From Thermoplasmata archaeon (lineage in GTDB: Archaea > Thermoplasmatota > Penumbrarchaeia > JAEHCK01): a stretch of DNA of 35,659 bases. This document shows positions 24,119-33,575 of this stretch, one piece after another; position 1 is the first letter of the stretch, and each line of letters begins with the position of its first letter. The notes below the pieces were generated by a model. The model saw only the letters and a list, made by a program, of their open reading frames with translations. It did not search any database and was not told where the DNA came from. Position numbers and translations under genes: made by a program. The DNA lies in contig JAEHCK010000039.1 in assembly GCA_020696345.1 (NCBI GenBank), forward strand, positions 1 to 35,659, read 5' to 3'.

Positions 24119-24427
24119 CTATTTTTTTTTCTTTGCACGTTTAACGCGTTCTTTCGCATTGAACCCTGTTGCATCTTCTAGGAATTTATTGTAACGGCGT
24201 ATTGTTTCATTTATCTCATCATCGGGTACATCCTTTTTCATGGTTGTATCAACAATTAAAATATCCTTGTTTTTTAACCATGTTGTCAAAGGCTGCAAGG
24301 CGCCATAAGTTACTACAAATTTATCCTGATCAACCTTCACGCTGCCAAAAATAGTTTCGATCATGCCTTTTAATTTATCTCCCTCGATGTTTTTAAGATG
24401 CCCACGTTTAATGTCATATTCTTGCAA
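24119..24427 (-). CDS. DUF5611-like archaeal protein
   Basis: The 102-residue protein starts MQEYDIKRGHLKNIEGD and continues with an alpha/beta pattern (VVTYGALQPLTTWLKNKDILIVDT) and a very basic tail (RVKRAKKKK). It matches what I recall of the small archaeal DUF5611 family, of unknown function; the basic tail suggests nucleic-acid or ribosome contact. The start is TTG 24427 with GTGATATC directly upstream, the typical spacing. Upstream lies the double minisatellite region; downstream is the surface protein gene. Confidence 0.7.
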   Translation of the reverse strand: MQEYDIKRGHLKNIEGDKLKGMIETIFGSVKVDQDKFVVTYGALQPLTTWLKNKDILIVDTTMKKDVPDDEINETIRRYNKFLEDATGFNAKERVKRAKKKK

Positions 24428-24618
24428 GATATCACAACCGTTATATTTCGAATTGCTTCAATAATTTGAACAGTTCAGAACTTAAATCAAGATGAGATAT
24501 ATAATCCTTTCGATAATGATTGCTGAATTGTCACAAGTTATATAGATTATTTGGCACCTCTCGATAATTTGTGGGGTTTCATAAAAAATTATTGCTGAAC
24601 AGTGGCGGAGTTAATTTA

Positions 24619-24815
24619 ATGCTGAACAGATACCGTGACGAATTTATGCTGAACAGATACCTGGATGGGTTGATGCTGAATAGATGCCGTGCTGGGTTGG
24701 TGCTGAACAGATACCGTGATGAATTTATGCTGAACAGATACCTGGATGGGTTGATGCTGAATAGATGCCGTGCTGGGTTGATGCTGAACAGATACCGTGA
24801 TGAATTTATGCTGAG
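24619..24815 (-). repeat. 27-bp minisatellite, array 1 (minus orientation)
   Basis: Seven full 27-bp units (24619-24807) and a partial one. Three unit types alternate as ABCABCA, so an 81-bp higher-order repeat is duplicated with about 2-3 changes. On the minus strand each unit begins GGYATCTRTTCAGCA and can be read as RYLFSINPS-like nonapeptides; a 90-codon minus ORF (24579-24851) spans the array. Confidence 0.95.
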
Positions 24816-24870
24816 TTGATTCCAGGATTTATTTTTAAAACTAAATTTCAATTAATCGACAGTTAATCCG

Positions 24871-25086
24871 GGCATCTGTCAATCTACAATTAATCCTGGC
24901 ATCTGTCAATCGACATAAAATCAAGGTATCTGTCAATCGCTAATTCATCCAGGCATCTGTCAATCGATAATCCATCAGGGTATCTGTCAATCAATAATCG
25001 ATCAAGGCATCTGTCAATCGCTAATTCATCCAGGCATCTGTCAATCAATAATCAACCAAGGCATCTGTCAATCAATAACCCATCAC
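24871..25086 (+). repeat. 27-bp minisatellite, array 2 (plus orientation)
   Basis: Eight consecutive 27-bp units start at 24871 and every 27 bp to 25060. Each opens with GGYATCTGTCAATC; the remaining 13 bp vary, often ending ATCCA or ATCAA. In the plus frame that reads HLSIANSSR-like nonapeptides, the sequence stays open from about 24893 to a TGA at about 25118. Confidence 0.95.
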
Positions 25087-25132
25087 TGCCACTTCACTCT
25101 GTGACCTGCAATATATGACTTAAAAAAATAAA

Positions 25133-27865
25133 TCAGATAGTTTCCCGCGAGCGTATTGAAAAGAATACAACAACGATTACAACGATGATAACTATGACAG
25201 TTATGATCGCTCCGGCCATTATCGTAGTGAACTGCTCTTCGGAAAATACTCCTTCATCTCCACTTTCTGTATCAATTGTAATTTGGAACTGGGTTTCATC
25301 GGTACCACCATCATTATCCTGGACCGTGAGGTCAATTGTGTATGTCCCTGAATTTTTCCATTTATGTGTGATCTGTGATTCGTTTGTTCGGACTTCAGCC
25401 GAACCGTCACCAAATGTCCAGATATATGTCACGATCTCGCCGTCTTTATCGATGGAATCTGCCCCTGAGACCTGGACTTCGACATCGATCTTGACATCCT
25501 TGATCTCCTTGATACGTGCCACCGGTAAATTGTTCTTCACGGCCAGAATAATATTACTGACCGTTGCATTCAAGCCGGTCTCATCTTCCACTGTTAAAGA
25601 TACATTATACGACCCGGGATTGATATATTTATGTTTTGTACTATTTTCTCTGGAGATATATACTGCCCCATCACCGAAATCCCAGATAAATTTCAGATCC
25701 TTTTGCGCCGAATCCGGGTCAGTGGTATTAGATGCGTCGAACGTTACCCAACCACGAGCATAGATCTCTCTTGGATGAGCGCTATATCTTGGAATGGGTG
25801 GTTTACTAGGTTCGGGAATGTCTACGGTTATCTCATATTCAGTACTCCAGAATTCCTTGTCTCTAACTACCAATGAAACATAATGTTTACCCGATTCTTT
25901 GAAAGTATATTCCACTATACTATCATATTTATTAATGTTCCCTTCACTAGTACCAATTTCCCAGGTATAATTCGTGATCGGATCTCCATTTGGGTCATAT
26001 GAACTCGAACCATTGAATATCACTGGCCACCCCAACACAAGGTTGCCCTGTGCATTATATGATGCAGGATCGATGATGATCTTAGCCGCTGGCCGGACAT
26101 TTATATTTACTGTAAAGATCTCAGAAGTAGTAACATTAATGCCGTCATCAACATCCAGGGATACAAAATATTTATAATTGCCAGCGCTCAAGTATGTATA
26201 TTCGTAAAATTGGTCGGTGATCCAACCGCTTGTGGCTGACGGGTCCATGATGTTAAAGTTCCAACGATATTTTAACGGGAAATCGGTTTTGTTATCATTA
26301 TCCATATCGAATCCCATTAGATTATCCGGGTCATAGCTCTCATTTGCGAAGAAAGTGATCAATTGGTTTATCTTAACTGTAAGATTATTTTCATAATATT
26401 TTGAATCAAATTCACGTTTGGCTTTAATTGTAGCAACTGGCTCAATATTACGTTTCAGGCTGATCTTACATGATGCCGTGGCATTATCCACTAATGTACC
26501 ATCCGATACCGTTAATGTGATGGTGTGCTTGGTAGGCCCGTATTTCTCCGGGGTAAAGACATAATATATAGATGATGCCGAAACCTCGTTACCCTCGATC
26601 TCATATGTATCTGCATTGTCATCAAAATCCCAATGGTAAGTTAGTTTATCATTATCCTTATCTATTGCACTGGCAGAGAACCAAACCTTTACTCGTTGAT
26701 CCAAGATCGACGTGACTAGTTTCGAATGCTCCGTTATTTGTTCATTATTATTGACCTTTAAAGATGTAATTTCCGGTGATTGGTCACCGCGATGAACTCT
26801 TACTAATGTGGAGTTCCAGTCGGTATGCCCATTCGGGTCCTTGACCGTAAGATTTACTTGGAAATCTCTATACTCCGATGTCAATGGTATATCATTTGCC
26901 GAGTAGGTATGATATGTTCTTTTATTGGCATTGTTAAAATCTGTTGACCAGCCATCACCCCAATTCCATTTATATTCCAACCGATCGGTTTCAAAGGGAT
27001 CTATCTTTTTGTTTCCATTAAAATCGTCATTTGGGTCGAACGAATCGGAAGCATCGAAAGTAACACGGTCACCAACCATGATCTTCTGGTTCGGCGGATA
27101 TGGTGGGAAACCTTGATCGACCGTAGTGTTGGTCAGCCAAGCACGTGGCACTAGATCATTATGGAAATACGGCATTGCCAGCCATGATAATTGATAATTG
27201 AACCCGCAGTATGTCAATGCCTCCTCACCGTTTGGGCTGGTCATTGTAATTTCAAGAATTACACGCCCTTTTTCGATGGTATACGGCAGGCTTCCGCTCT
27301 GCCAGGTGCCATGGGCTTCGTAGATCTCTTCCTCCATGGTGCCGTCGATTATATCTCCACTGGTTTGATATGGTGGGAATTCGCAGCGGTGCTCCAGTGT
27401 GGTAGGTACATGTTCGTCGTAATGGTCGTTGGTATCTAATCCAATGGTTACCACAATTGTCTTGCTCGCAGACGTTAGGCTGTTAATGATCAATGAAATG
27501 AACGGTTGACCGGCGAATGATGTGTTCAATTTTAGCTTGGCGGCTCTTTGGCCACCTGCAGGATATGGAAATGATTTAATGGCACCATTTATCATAGGCG
27601 CACGATTCAGGTTCGGATTCGAACCATCAGAGACCAAAGGCACACCTTTTAAATACACAACGTTGGAAGTTATAGTTGGGCTGCATAAGTAATATACATT
27701 CCCAGGGTTATAACTATCCGGGGTTTCCTGTTCCAGGCGTGATACACGCACTTCTTGCCCGCTTACCGGTTCCGAGCATATTATTAAACTTACACCTGCG
27801 ATCGAGCCCAATACAATATTGATCACAATAAATAAACCAATTAAGAGTGGCAGCAACTTTTTCAT
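25133..27865 (-). CDS. Large PKD-repeat surface protein
   Basis: The 910-residue protein has a signal peptide or anchor at 1-35 (KKLLPLLIGLFIVINIVLG), a beta-rich front half without a recognised family (about 40-245), then about six PKD-like domains with the WDFGDG-type core (WNWGDG, HWDFDD, RWNFNI, YTWEIG, FIWDFGDG, YIWTFGDGS) and a C-terminal membrane helix (IMAGAIITVIVIIVVIVVVFF) with a short basic tail. PKD domains are extracellular Ig-like folds used for adhesion or S-layer spacing. N-x-S/T sequons are frequent. Start ATG 27865 has GGGTG 7-8 nt upstream. It lies in a minus-strand run of envelope genes but is separated by spacers of hundreds of bp, so it is probably transcribed alone. Confidence 0.85.
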   Translation of the reverse strand: MKKLLPLLIGLFIVINIVLGSIAGVSLIICSEPVSGQEVRVSRLEQETPDSYNPGNVYYLCSPTITSNVVYLKGVPLVSDGSNPNLNRAPMINGAIKSFPYPAGGQRAAKLKLNTSFAGQPFISLIINSLTSASKTIVVTIGLDTNDHYDEHVPTTLEHRCEFPPYQTSGDIIDGTMEEEIYEAHGTWQSGSLPYTIEKGRVILEITMTSPNGEEALTYCGFNYQLSWLAMPYFHNDLVPRAWLTNTTVDQGFPPYPPNQKIMVGDRVTFDASDSFDPNDDFNGNKKIDPFETDRLEYKWNWGDGWSTDFNNANKRTYHTYSANDIPLTSEYRDFQVNLTVKDPNGHTDWNSTLVRVHRGDQSPEITSLKVNNNEQITEHSKLVTSILDQRVKVWFSASAIDKDNDKLTYHWDFDDNADTYEIEGNEVSASSIYYVFTPEKYGPTKHTITLTVSDGTLVDNATASCKISLKRNIEPVATIKAKREFDSKYYENNLTVKINQLITFFANESYDPDNLMGFDMDNDNKTDFPLKYRWNFNIMDPSATSGWITDQFYEYTYLSAGNYKYFVSLDVDDGINVTTSEIFTVNINVRPAAKIIIDPASYNAQGNLVLGWPVIFNGSSSYDPNGDPITNYTWEIGTSEGNINKYDSIVEYTFKESGKHYVSLVVRDKEFWSTEYEITVDIPEPSKPPIPRYSAHPREIYARGWVTFDASNTTDPDSAQKDLKFIWDFGDGAVYISRENSTKHKYINPGSYNVSLTVEDETGLNATVSNIILAVKNNLPVARIKEIKDVKIDVEVQVSGADSIDKDGEIVTYIWTFGDGSAEVRTNESQITHKWKNSGTYTIDLTVQDNDGGTDETQFQITIDTESGDEGVFSEEQFTTIMAGAIITVIVIIVVIVVVFFSIRSRETI

Positions 27866-28215
27866 AATTACACCCTTCCATTATACTTCAAATGTTTATC
27901 ATAAGAGTTATCGTTATATTCTTCCCTGATCAAAATATAAAAGATTTATTTTATGTATACTTAATCATATTTATAAATTTTATGAACAATTTGATAACAA
28001 ATTTTAAACTGGGTAATTACTCATTACTTTTCATATTTATATATTCTTCTGTTTCATGAACATATTTGTGATGGTTAAAGTTGTATTTCCATTTATTATT
28101 AACCTACATTTATTTTTAACCTAATAATTTATTATATAAATAAATTAGGCCTCGATCTGATTTAATAAAAAAGTGAAGAGAATAAGAGAATATTAGGAAT
28201 ATCTTGATGTTTAAT
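27866..28215. other. AT-rich spacer upstream of the PKD gene
   Basis: About 350 bp, very AT-rich, with TATA-like stretches (for example TTTATAAATTTTATG near 27970) suited to the minus-strand PKD gene's promoter. No ORF or further repeat is convincing apart from the 44-bp element at its far end. Confidence 0.55.
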
Positions 28216-28259
28216 AAAAAAATGCGTTATTTATTGATCGTTTTGCATAGCATTTTTTT
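28216..28259 (-). repeat. 44-bp palindrome-ended dispersed element, copy 3 (inverted)
   Basis: Read on the minus strand it matches the copies at 16867 and 35481, with 4 differences from the first; the AAAAAAATGC/GCATTTTTTT ends are intact. It overlaps the first bases of the stop region of the gene ending at 28258, so here it may act as a terminator. Confidence 0.9.
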
Positions 28260-29277
28260 ATTTATCATCATTTTTTTGTTGAATTTGTGTATGTGTAGGT
28301 TTAGTTGTTGGTTTAGTTGCCTTGGGCTGAACAGCTAAAGATTGTTGTGATTGAACCGGTTTAACTGTAGGTGTTGGTTGAGGCGCTTTTGGTTTAATTG
28401 ATGGCTGGGGTTGATATGATGGCTGATTCAAAGTTGGCGTTTGCTTTTGTATAATATGTTTGATCGTGGGTTTGGGTGAGGTATGTTTTACAGTTGGCTG
28501 TAGTGTGGGTTGACCAGTTTTTACAGATCTTTTTATTTGCGGTTGTCCGGGCGTCTTTTTGATCTTCTTGATCGGTTTTCTCGTAATTGCTTTCTTTATC
28601 TTTGACTTCACAATTGGTTTTGGTCGGGTGTAAATGGGTTTGAATTGCGGAATGTTTTGTATAGTGCCTTGGCCTTGGCCTTGACCTTGGATCGTGCCTT
28701 GGCCTCCGCTAATTTCTTTACCAGTATAAACCTCCATATCATCTGCCTCTATTACTTCCACTTCTATAACCTCGGCAGTTTCTATGTCATCATCTGAAAA
28801 CTCGTCTTCAGATTCGTCAATTGGCAGCACTTCCAAAACATCGACTTCAAATGGCTCGTCCTCTCCCAATTCGAATTCGATCGCCACATCTTCGAGCAGT
28901 TCCATTTCGATCGGCTCGATCTTTTTATCTTTTGGCTGTACCAGTTCTATTAACGGATAATCCTCATCGGTCTTCATTGGTGCGACGATCTTGAACTCAA
29001 CCTTGTCAACACCTGCATCCGGTGTATCCTGGCCCTCGGCCTCGGAAACTTTAATGAATTGGGTAGGTTCATCAGAACCGGATATGGCCGAACCCGAACT
29101 GCCCGCTTCGAGTTCCAGTTTAGAATACGAACATCGTCCAGCTACGGATTTATTCAGGCGTTCACAAACTGTGCAATAATATCTATTTTCAGGATGTACT
29201 TTGCACGGCTGAACTGGCAATGTATCTAAAAATTCCTCTAAAGGGCCAAAACCTGCTTGTGCAGTTGCCTCCACCAT
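28258..29277 (-). CDS. Zinc-binding acidic/basic protein of unknown function
   Basis: The N terminus holds a probable zinc site (C25, H28, C35, C38, possibly C49; CKVHPENRYYCTVCER). An acidic stretch (about 95-190, rich in Glu/Asp/Val) is followed by a GQGQGQG linker and a basic Lys/Pro/Gln/Thr-rich C-terminal third (PKPIVKSKIKKAITRKPIKK and PTxKP repeats). There is no membrane segment. The charge split suggests a bridging protein, perhaps binding nucleic acid through the tail. Start ATG 29277 has GGTGAAATC upstream. It is 130 bp downstream of the PKD/zinc-ribbon membrane protein gene. Confidence 0.7.
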   Translation of the reverse strand: MVEATAQAGFGPLEEFLDTLPVQPCKVHPENRYYCTVCERLNKSVAGRCSYSKLELEAGSSGSAISGSDEPTQFIKVSEAEGQDTPDAGVDKVEFKIVAPMKTDEDYPLIELVQPKDKKIEPIEMELLEDVAIEFELGEDEPFEVDVLEVLPIDESEDEFSDDDIETAEVIEVEVIEADDMEVYTGKEISGGQGTIQGQGQGQGTIQNIPQFKPIYTRPKPIVKSKIKKAITRKPIKKIKKTPGQPQIKRSVKTGQPTLQPTVKHTSPKPTIKHIIQKQTPTLNQPSYQPQPSIKPKAPQPTPTVKPVQSQQSLAVQPKATKPTTKPTHTQIQQKNDDK

Positions 29278-29407
29278 GATTTCACCTTGGATTTTGTTTA
29301 GAAACTAATGGAAAGATCGAATCTAAAACATTTTAGCTAACTTAAATAACTTTCGGTGAATTATCTCAATTGTTAAGTAATATGGAAAAATTCCACGATC
29401 AGAGGTT

Positions 29408-30979
29408 CTAAACGAATTCTTCTTCACAATTTGGACATATCATATCATTCGCGTCTACTTCGGCGCCACAGGTTGGACATTCAAAACTTTCATCTTTTAC
29501 CTTGTCTTCAATATCGACGAGTTTTCCATTACCTTTTATTCCATTTTTCTTCTTATGGGTCGATTCAGGTTCAATATCAACATCTTCGAGCTCTTCTTCT
29601 TCCCATTCGAGAATTGCACCGCATTCCGAGCACTCATACACGTCTTCTTCTATCTCGATACCACACTCTGGGCACTGGAAAACTTCTTCTTCGTCCTCTT
29701 CCTCCTCCTCATCTTCATCTTCTTCTTCTTTAACTTGTTTCTTTACCATACCTTCGGCACGATCTCTCCTTCTCATGATCGCTGCCAGAATAATTATGAT
29801 AATTATTAAGATCATTATAATTAATAAAAAGATATCAATACCCATGATCTTTCCAAGACCAAGAATACCATCTTCCTCCTCTTTTTCCTTCTCTTTATCT
29901 GGTTTATCCAAATTATCCAGCGGATCAGTTCCTTGATCTACCTCATATCCATCTTTGAAATTGTCACCGTCGGTGTCCTCATTGTTCGGGTTTGTATTAT
30001 TAAGATACTCCTCCAAATTGTCCAAACCATCCTTATCATTATCTGCGCCGCCTAACCATTGCAGGTTACTGAGATATTTGGTTTCCCAATTATCTGGTAA
30101 ATTATCGGAATCCTCATCATGGACAAATATCGTGTGATTCCTCCTGCTGATAAGCCCAGCCCCATCACGGACTACCAAAATTGCCTCATAATTGCCATCG
30201 GCTTCATATTTATGGGCTGCCTTAATGCCATCACCATAAGTACCATCGCCAAAATCCCATAGGAAATCTTCAATATCGACTATAGGAGAAGAACTACTGG
30301 CATCGAAAGTGATCCATTTATCAGGTATATGAAAAAAATCTTTATTGTTTGTTTTGAAGTCAGCCTGTAGATCATGTGATGAATCCTTGAACTCGATATC
30401 CACTATATTATTACCATTTATCACGGTAGTTACAATATTTCCATTTGAATAGGTATATTTACCCTCGGATCCTTCAGGCCAGACCTCGCCATTGACCACG
30501 ACCTTAGATGGATATGGCACATCCTTTAATGTCAGCTCCACATCATGGTCAACATAAGCTGATACCGTGAACAAGTTCTTCTCTATGAAATATTGTTTAT
30601 AGGCATTTTCATGATCCTCATAATCAACACCAAGTATCTCTTTATTTTTCTCACGAGCTATCGAATTACAATCCACTTCAAGTTTTTGTATATTCAATGT
30701 TTCTACTGTTAATTGATTTCTATTAGTTTCGATCTGTGCCAGTACCCAGATCTTTCCTGGTTGTGAATTGTCTACCAGTTCTACTTTATAATGCTCAACT
30801 TCTAAGTTATCTTTGTCAAACATGATCAGGTATTCATGAGTGCCGCGTGAGCGGGTCTGGATATTTTGCTCGGCATAATATGCGGTTGTTGTGATCAAAA
30901 TGAATACAATATATAAAACATAAATTGTGACCCAGAGCCAGCGGTTGCGAGATGGAAATAATCTATTCAACTTCACCAC
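29408..30979 (-). CDS. Membrane protein: outer PKD and Ca-binding repeats, inner zinc ribbons
   Basis: A membrane helix (about 13-34) leads to an outer region with a PKD domain (DASSSSPIVDIEDFLWDFGDG, about 225-285) and thrombospondin type-3-like calcium repeats (DEDSDNLPDNWE, DNDKDGLDNLEE, DTDGDNFKDGYE). A second membrane helix follows (about 377-400), then RRRDR, an acidic stretch, and two cytoplasmic zinc ribbons (CPEC...CSEC and CPTC...CPNC at the C terminus). Outer sensing or adhesion may thus be joined to an inner zinc-binding module. The start is GTG 30979, one base after the stop of the PEF-CTERM gene, with GGAGG upstream inside that gene: the two are a tight operon. Confidence 0.82.
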   Translation of the reverse strand: MVKLNRLFPSRNRWLWVTIYVLYIVFILITTTAYYAEQNIQTRSRGTHEYLIMFDKDNLEVEHYKVELVDNSQPGKIWVLAQIETNRNQLTVETLNIQKLEVDCNSIAREKNKEILGVDYEDHENAYKQYFIEKNLFTVSAYVDHDVELTLKDVPYPSKVVVNGEVWPEGSEGKYTYSNGNIVTTVINGNNIVDIEFKDSSHDLQADFKTNNKDFFHIPDKWITFDASSSSPIVDIEDFLWDFGDGTYGDGIKAAHKYEADGNYEAILVVRDGAGLISRRNHTIFVHDEDSDNLPDNWETKYLSNLQWLGGADNDKDGLDNLEEYLNNTNPNNEDTDGDNFKDGYEVDQGTDPLDNLDKPDKEKEKEEEDGILGLGKIMGIDIFLLIIMILIIIIIILAAIMRRRDRAEGMVKKQVKEEEDEDEEEEEDEEEVFQCPECGIEIEEDVYECSECGAILEWEEEELEDVDIEPESTHKKKNGIKGNGKLVDIEDKVKDESFECPTCGAEVDANDMICPNCEEEFV

Positions 30980-30980
30980 T

Positions 30981-33575
30981 TTACCACCTCCTCCGCTTTG
31001 ATACCAATGCCATCAAGAATAAGAATGAACCTACCGGAAGTAATAGGGCTGGAAATTCGGGTATTGTTTGGGTATTTGCACTCCCTTCAGTTTTAGATGA
31101 TTCTTCATACCAGTCATTTACAGAATTTGTATCGTATGGATCTCCAACCCCATCTTTATATCTGGTAAATGAATTTGTATCAAAAATCGAACCAATGGTT
31201 ATACTATCAATAACTGTATTTGTACCATCTCGTAATTGGATAGTATCACCTTCAGTTATTCCATCTTCTGTACCGGAATCAATATCACCCGTGCTTAAGA
31301 ATCCAGCACTGGCAATATCTGCTGTAAATGTATAGATTTCCCATGCCTTATTTACATTATAAATATCATAAATATCTGTACCACTACTATATCCCTTTGC
31401 GCTACCCGTGGGGTTTGTGACCTCAATCCACTCTACGGCATTATCAGAGTCACTTGGATATATTTCATTTAAGACTAAATATGTAGGTGCTCTAGTCCCT
31501 GGTGGACTTTCTAAATTCTCTTTTTCGGTTTGCCCTAAAATCAAGATAGGCTCATCCGAGTAGTCGCCTTTATCCTTCCAGTCTACTATGTGGAAGTAAA
31601 CGCTTGCACCATTATCAGCATCCAAGTTATCCAGTGAGATCTGTGATTCAAATTGAGATTTATCCACCGCTGCCTGAACGGTTCCTAAAGACTCGCCCCA
31701 GGACCATTCAACTTGCTTATCATCACCATTGAATTTATAATAACCGCTTGCTGACACACTTCCGTCCTGGCCTTTTATATCTATCATGTAGTCCGCACCG
31801 ATCGGGAACCAATCAGGGCTATAGCCCGTGTTATGATCATTATCCGTATCCAGGAAAATATAGACAGTATCTTCACCGGTTATTACAGGTAGGTCTGGTA
31901 GTGTATGCTCTTCGTTCGTTCCGACACTTACAGAACTTGAACTTGATTTGAAATTATCCTTCCATGGCTTATATATATATGGCATAGTGGGTAATTCTGT
32001 CCCTGCCAAAACAGCGCCCTCAACATCGAGATAGAAAGAGAGCTCACTCTTGCCCTCTACAACTGCATAGCTGGAGATATCCACATTGGGATCTCTTAAT
32101 GGTGTTTCATCCACATCATCGATCTTTTCAACACCAACCCAGTCTTCAAAGAGTCCATCTATCCGTATGTCCTCAGGAACAGTGTTTACATAGGATTTTG
32201 CACCAGTCCCGGTGATTGTCACGGTACCTTTATCCACTTGTGCATCCACAGTTTCCAAAGAGAATACATCACCGGTTGTCAGTCCTGTGGGTAATTGTGA
32301 CTTGACCATTAAGGTTCTTGGCTTTGATCTTTTGATCGTGATCGGAAAAGAGACGATCTCGTTATCCTCGTATAACCGGGCATCATGATTGAAACCAATG
32401 GAATCAATTTGAATATCTTCGCAATATGATTCAAGAGTAAGCTCAAGCATTTTATAATTGGTTATGCTGGAAGTTTTTGTCGGGTCCGGAACCGGGTCCG
32501 TGTTGACCCTAAGTTCATTCGGCGCCACCGGTTGCTGTTTGATCAACAACGCCCCAGGTTCACTGCTCAACGTAACATCGGACATGTCAAAGTTACCCAC
32601 GGAGTCCATTAAATGAACCTTTGCTTGGATGACTGAGCCGGATAATAGAATAGCTTGTGTTTCTAATTTGTTATCGACACATTTAGCCTTGACAGAATTC
32701 GTGGATACCCAACCGTTCCAGTCATTTCCCGGCCGAAGATCGGTGCTGATTCTGGCACTTGGGTCAAATTCCATTAGATATGCCTCTTTTACCATGCCCT
32801 TAAATCCGTTGATCTCGATCAAATAATCCGCACCTAGACCATAAAATGAGTACCCCGTGTCTTGATCCTGGTCGTTATCAATAAATATCCTAAGCGTTCC
32901 CGAGTCTCTTGATGTATCGGTGGATTTGGAAGTAAAAAAGATATTGTTAAATAATCGACCTTTTACTCGAACGTAAAAAGATACCAGCTTGTCATCTTTT
33001 TCTAACTTGCACTCCTGAATGTTCAGATCGTGTATTTGTTGATCATCGGTTGCGTCCGCAAATGCAGGTGTGGATGACCAGTCATCGAATTCACCATCGA
33101 TCTGGATAGTGTTCTCCACATTAAAGTCAAATATCAAATATAATGTTAAAGGTGCAAGTATCAACCCTAAAATAACAAGGATAACAAGTGATCTTTCTTT
33201 ACGATTTCGATTAACCATCGATCTTTTTTTCGAAATAGATCTGTTTTTTCTTATATTGCCTCCCATTCGAATGATCGTCATCCCGTTGCCATTGGTCAGA
33301 CCATTACCATTGGTCAGGCCGTTGCCGTTGGTCAGACCATTACCATTGGTTAGACCATTACCATTGGTTAGACCATTGCCGTTGGTCAGACCATTACCAT
33401 TGGTCAAGCCATTGCCATTGGTTAGGCCGTTGCCGTTGGTCAGGCCGCTGCCGTTGGTCATACCAATCCTATATGCTCTTTTATTTAGTGTAACTGTGCT
33501 TAATGCCATACGATCAACACATCTATCACGGACATTATAATTAAGAGTGGGTTTTCTAAATGATTTCGAGTTCAT
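30981..33575 (-). CDS. PEF-CTERM surface protein with GLTNGN head and lamin-tail domain
   Basis: The N terminus carries nine GLTNGN hexapeptides, then RKNRSISKKR and a membrane helix (SLVILVILGLILAPLTLYLI). Two 'IDGxFDDW' beta domains follow (IQIDGEFDDWSS and IRIDGLFEDWVG), then a lamin-tail domain (YLVLNEIYPSDSDNAVEWIEV) and a C-terminal PEF-CTERM signal (IPEFPALLLPVGSFLFLMAL with KRRRW). PEF-CTERM tails are substrates of archaeosortase, which removes the tail and attaches the protein to the cell surface. I choose ATG 33575 because GTGAG lies 7-8 nt upstream; the longer TTG 33593 has no such signal. The next gene starts 1 bp beyond the stop. Confidence 0.86.
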   Translation of the reverse strand: MNSKSFRKPTLNYNVRDRCVDRMALSTVTLNKRAYRIGMTNGSGLTNGNGLTNGNGLTNGNGLTNGNGLTNGNGLTNGNGLTNGNGLTNGNGLTNGNGMTIIRMGGNIRKNRSISKKRSMVNRNRKERSLVILVILGLILAPLTLYLIFDFNVENTIQIDGEFDDWSSTPAFADATDDQQIHDLNIQECKLEKDDKLVSFYVRVKGRLFNNIFFTSKSTDTSRDSGTLRIFIDNDQDQDTGYSFYGLGADYLIEINGFKGMVKEAYLMEFDPSARISTDLRPGNDWNGWVSTNSVKAKCVDNKLETQAILLSGSVIQAKVHLMDSVGNFDMSDVTLSSEPGALLIKQQPVAPNELRVNTDPVPDPTKTSSITNYKMLELTLESYCEDIQIDSIGFNHDARLYEDNEIVSFPITIKRSKPRTLMVKSQLPTGLTTGDVFSLETVDAQVDKGTVTITGTGAKSYVNTVPEDIRIDGLFEDWVGVEKIDDVDETPLRDPNVDISSYAVVEGKSELSFYLDVEGAVLAGTELPTMPYIYKPWKDNFKSSSSSVSVGTNEEHTLPDLPVITGEDTVYIFLDTDNDHNTGYSPDWFPIGADYMIDIKGQDGSVSASGYYKFNGDDKQVEWSWGESLGTVQAAVDKSQFESQISLDNLDADNGASVYFHIVDWKDKGDYSDEPILILGQTEKENLESPPGTRAPTYLVLNEIYPSDSDNAVEWIEVTNPTGSAKGYSSGTDIYDIYNVNKAWEIYTFTADIASAGFLSTGDIDSGTEDGITEGDTIQLRDGTNTVIDSITIGSIFDTNSFTRYKDGVGDPYDTNSVNDWYEESSKTEGSANTQTIPEFPALLLPVGSFLFLMALVSKRRRW
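33287..33462. repeat. 18-bp in-frame tandem repeat encoding GLTNGN
   Basis: About ten 18-bp units of the type CCATTACCATTGGTCAGA lie inside the PEF-CTERM gene. Differences are mostly synonymous third-base changes (ATT/GTT, ACC/GCC), so the peptide is better conserved than the DNA, which suggests selection on the protein. Confidence 0.92.

Larger units (their letters stand above)
24428..25132. other. 705-bp spacer dominated by two minisatellites
   Basis: The spacer separates the start of the DUF5611 gene from the end of the large PKD gene, both minus strand. Apart from the two 27-bp arrays it holds only AT-rich sequence. The DUF5611 promoter should lie in 24428-24560. Confidence 0.75.

Noticed and set aside
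24619..25086. CRISPR array
   Set aside because: The 27-bp period leaves no room for separate repeats and spacers, the 'variable' half is itself related between units, and no cas gene is near.
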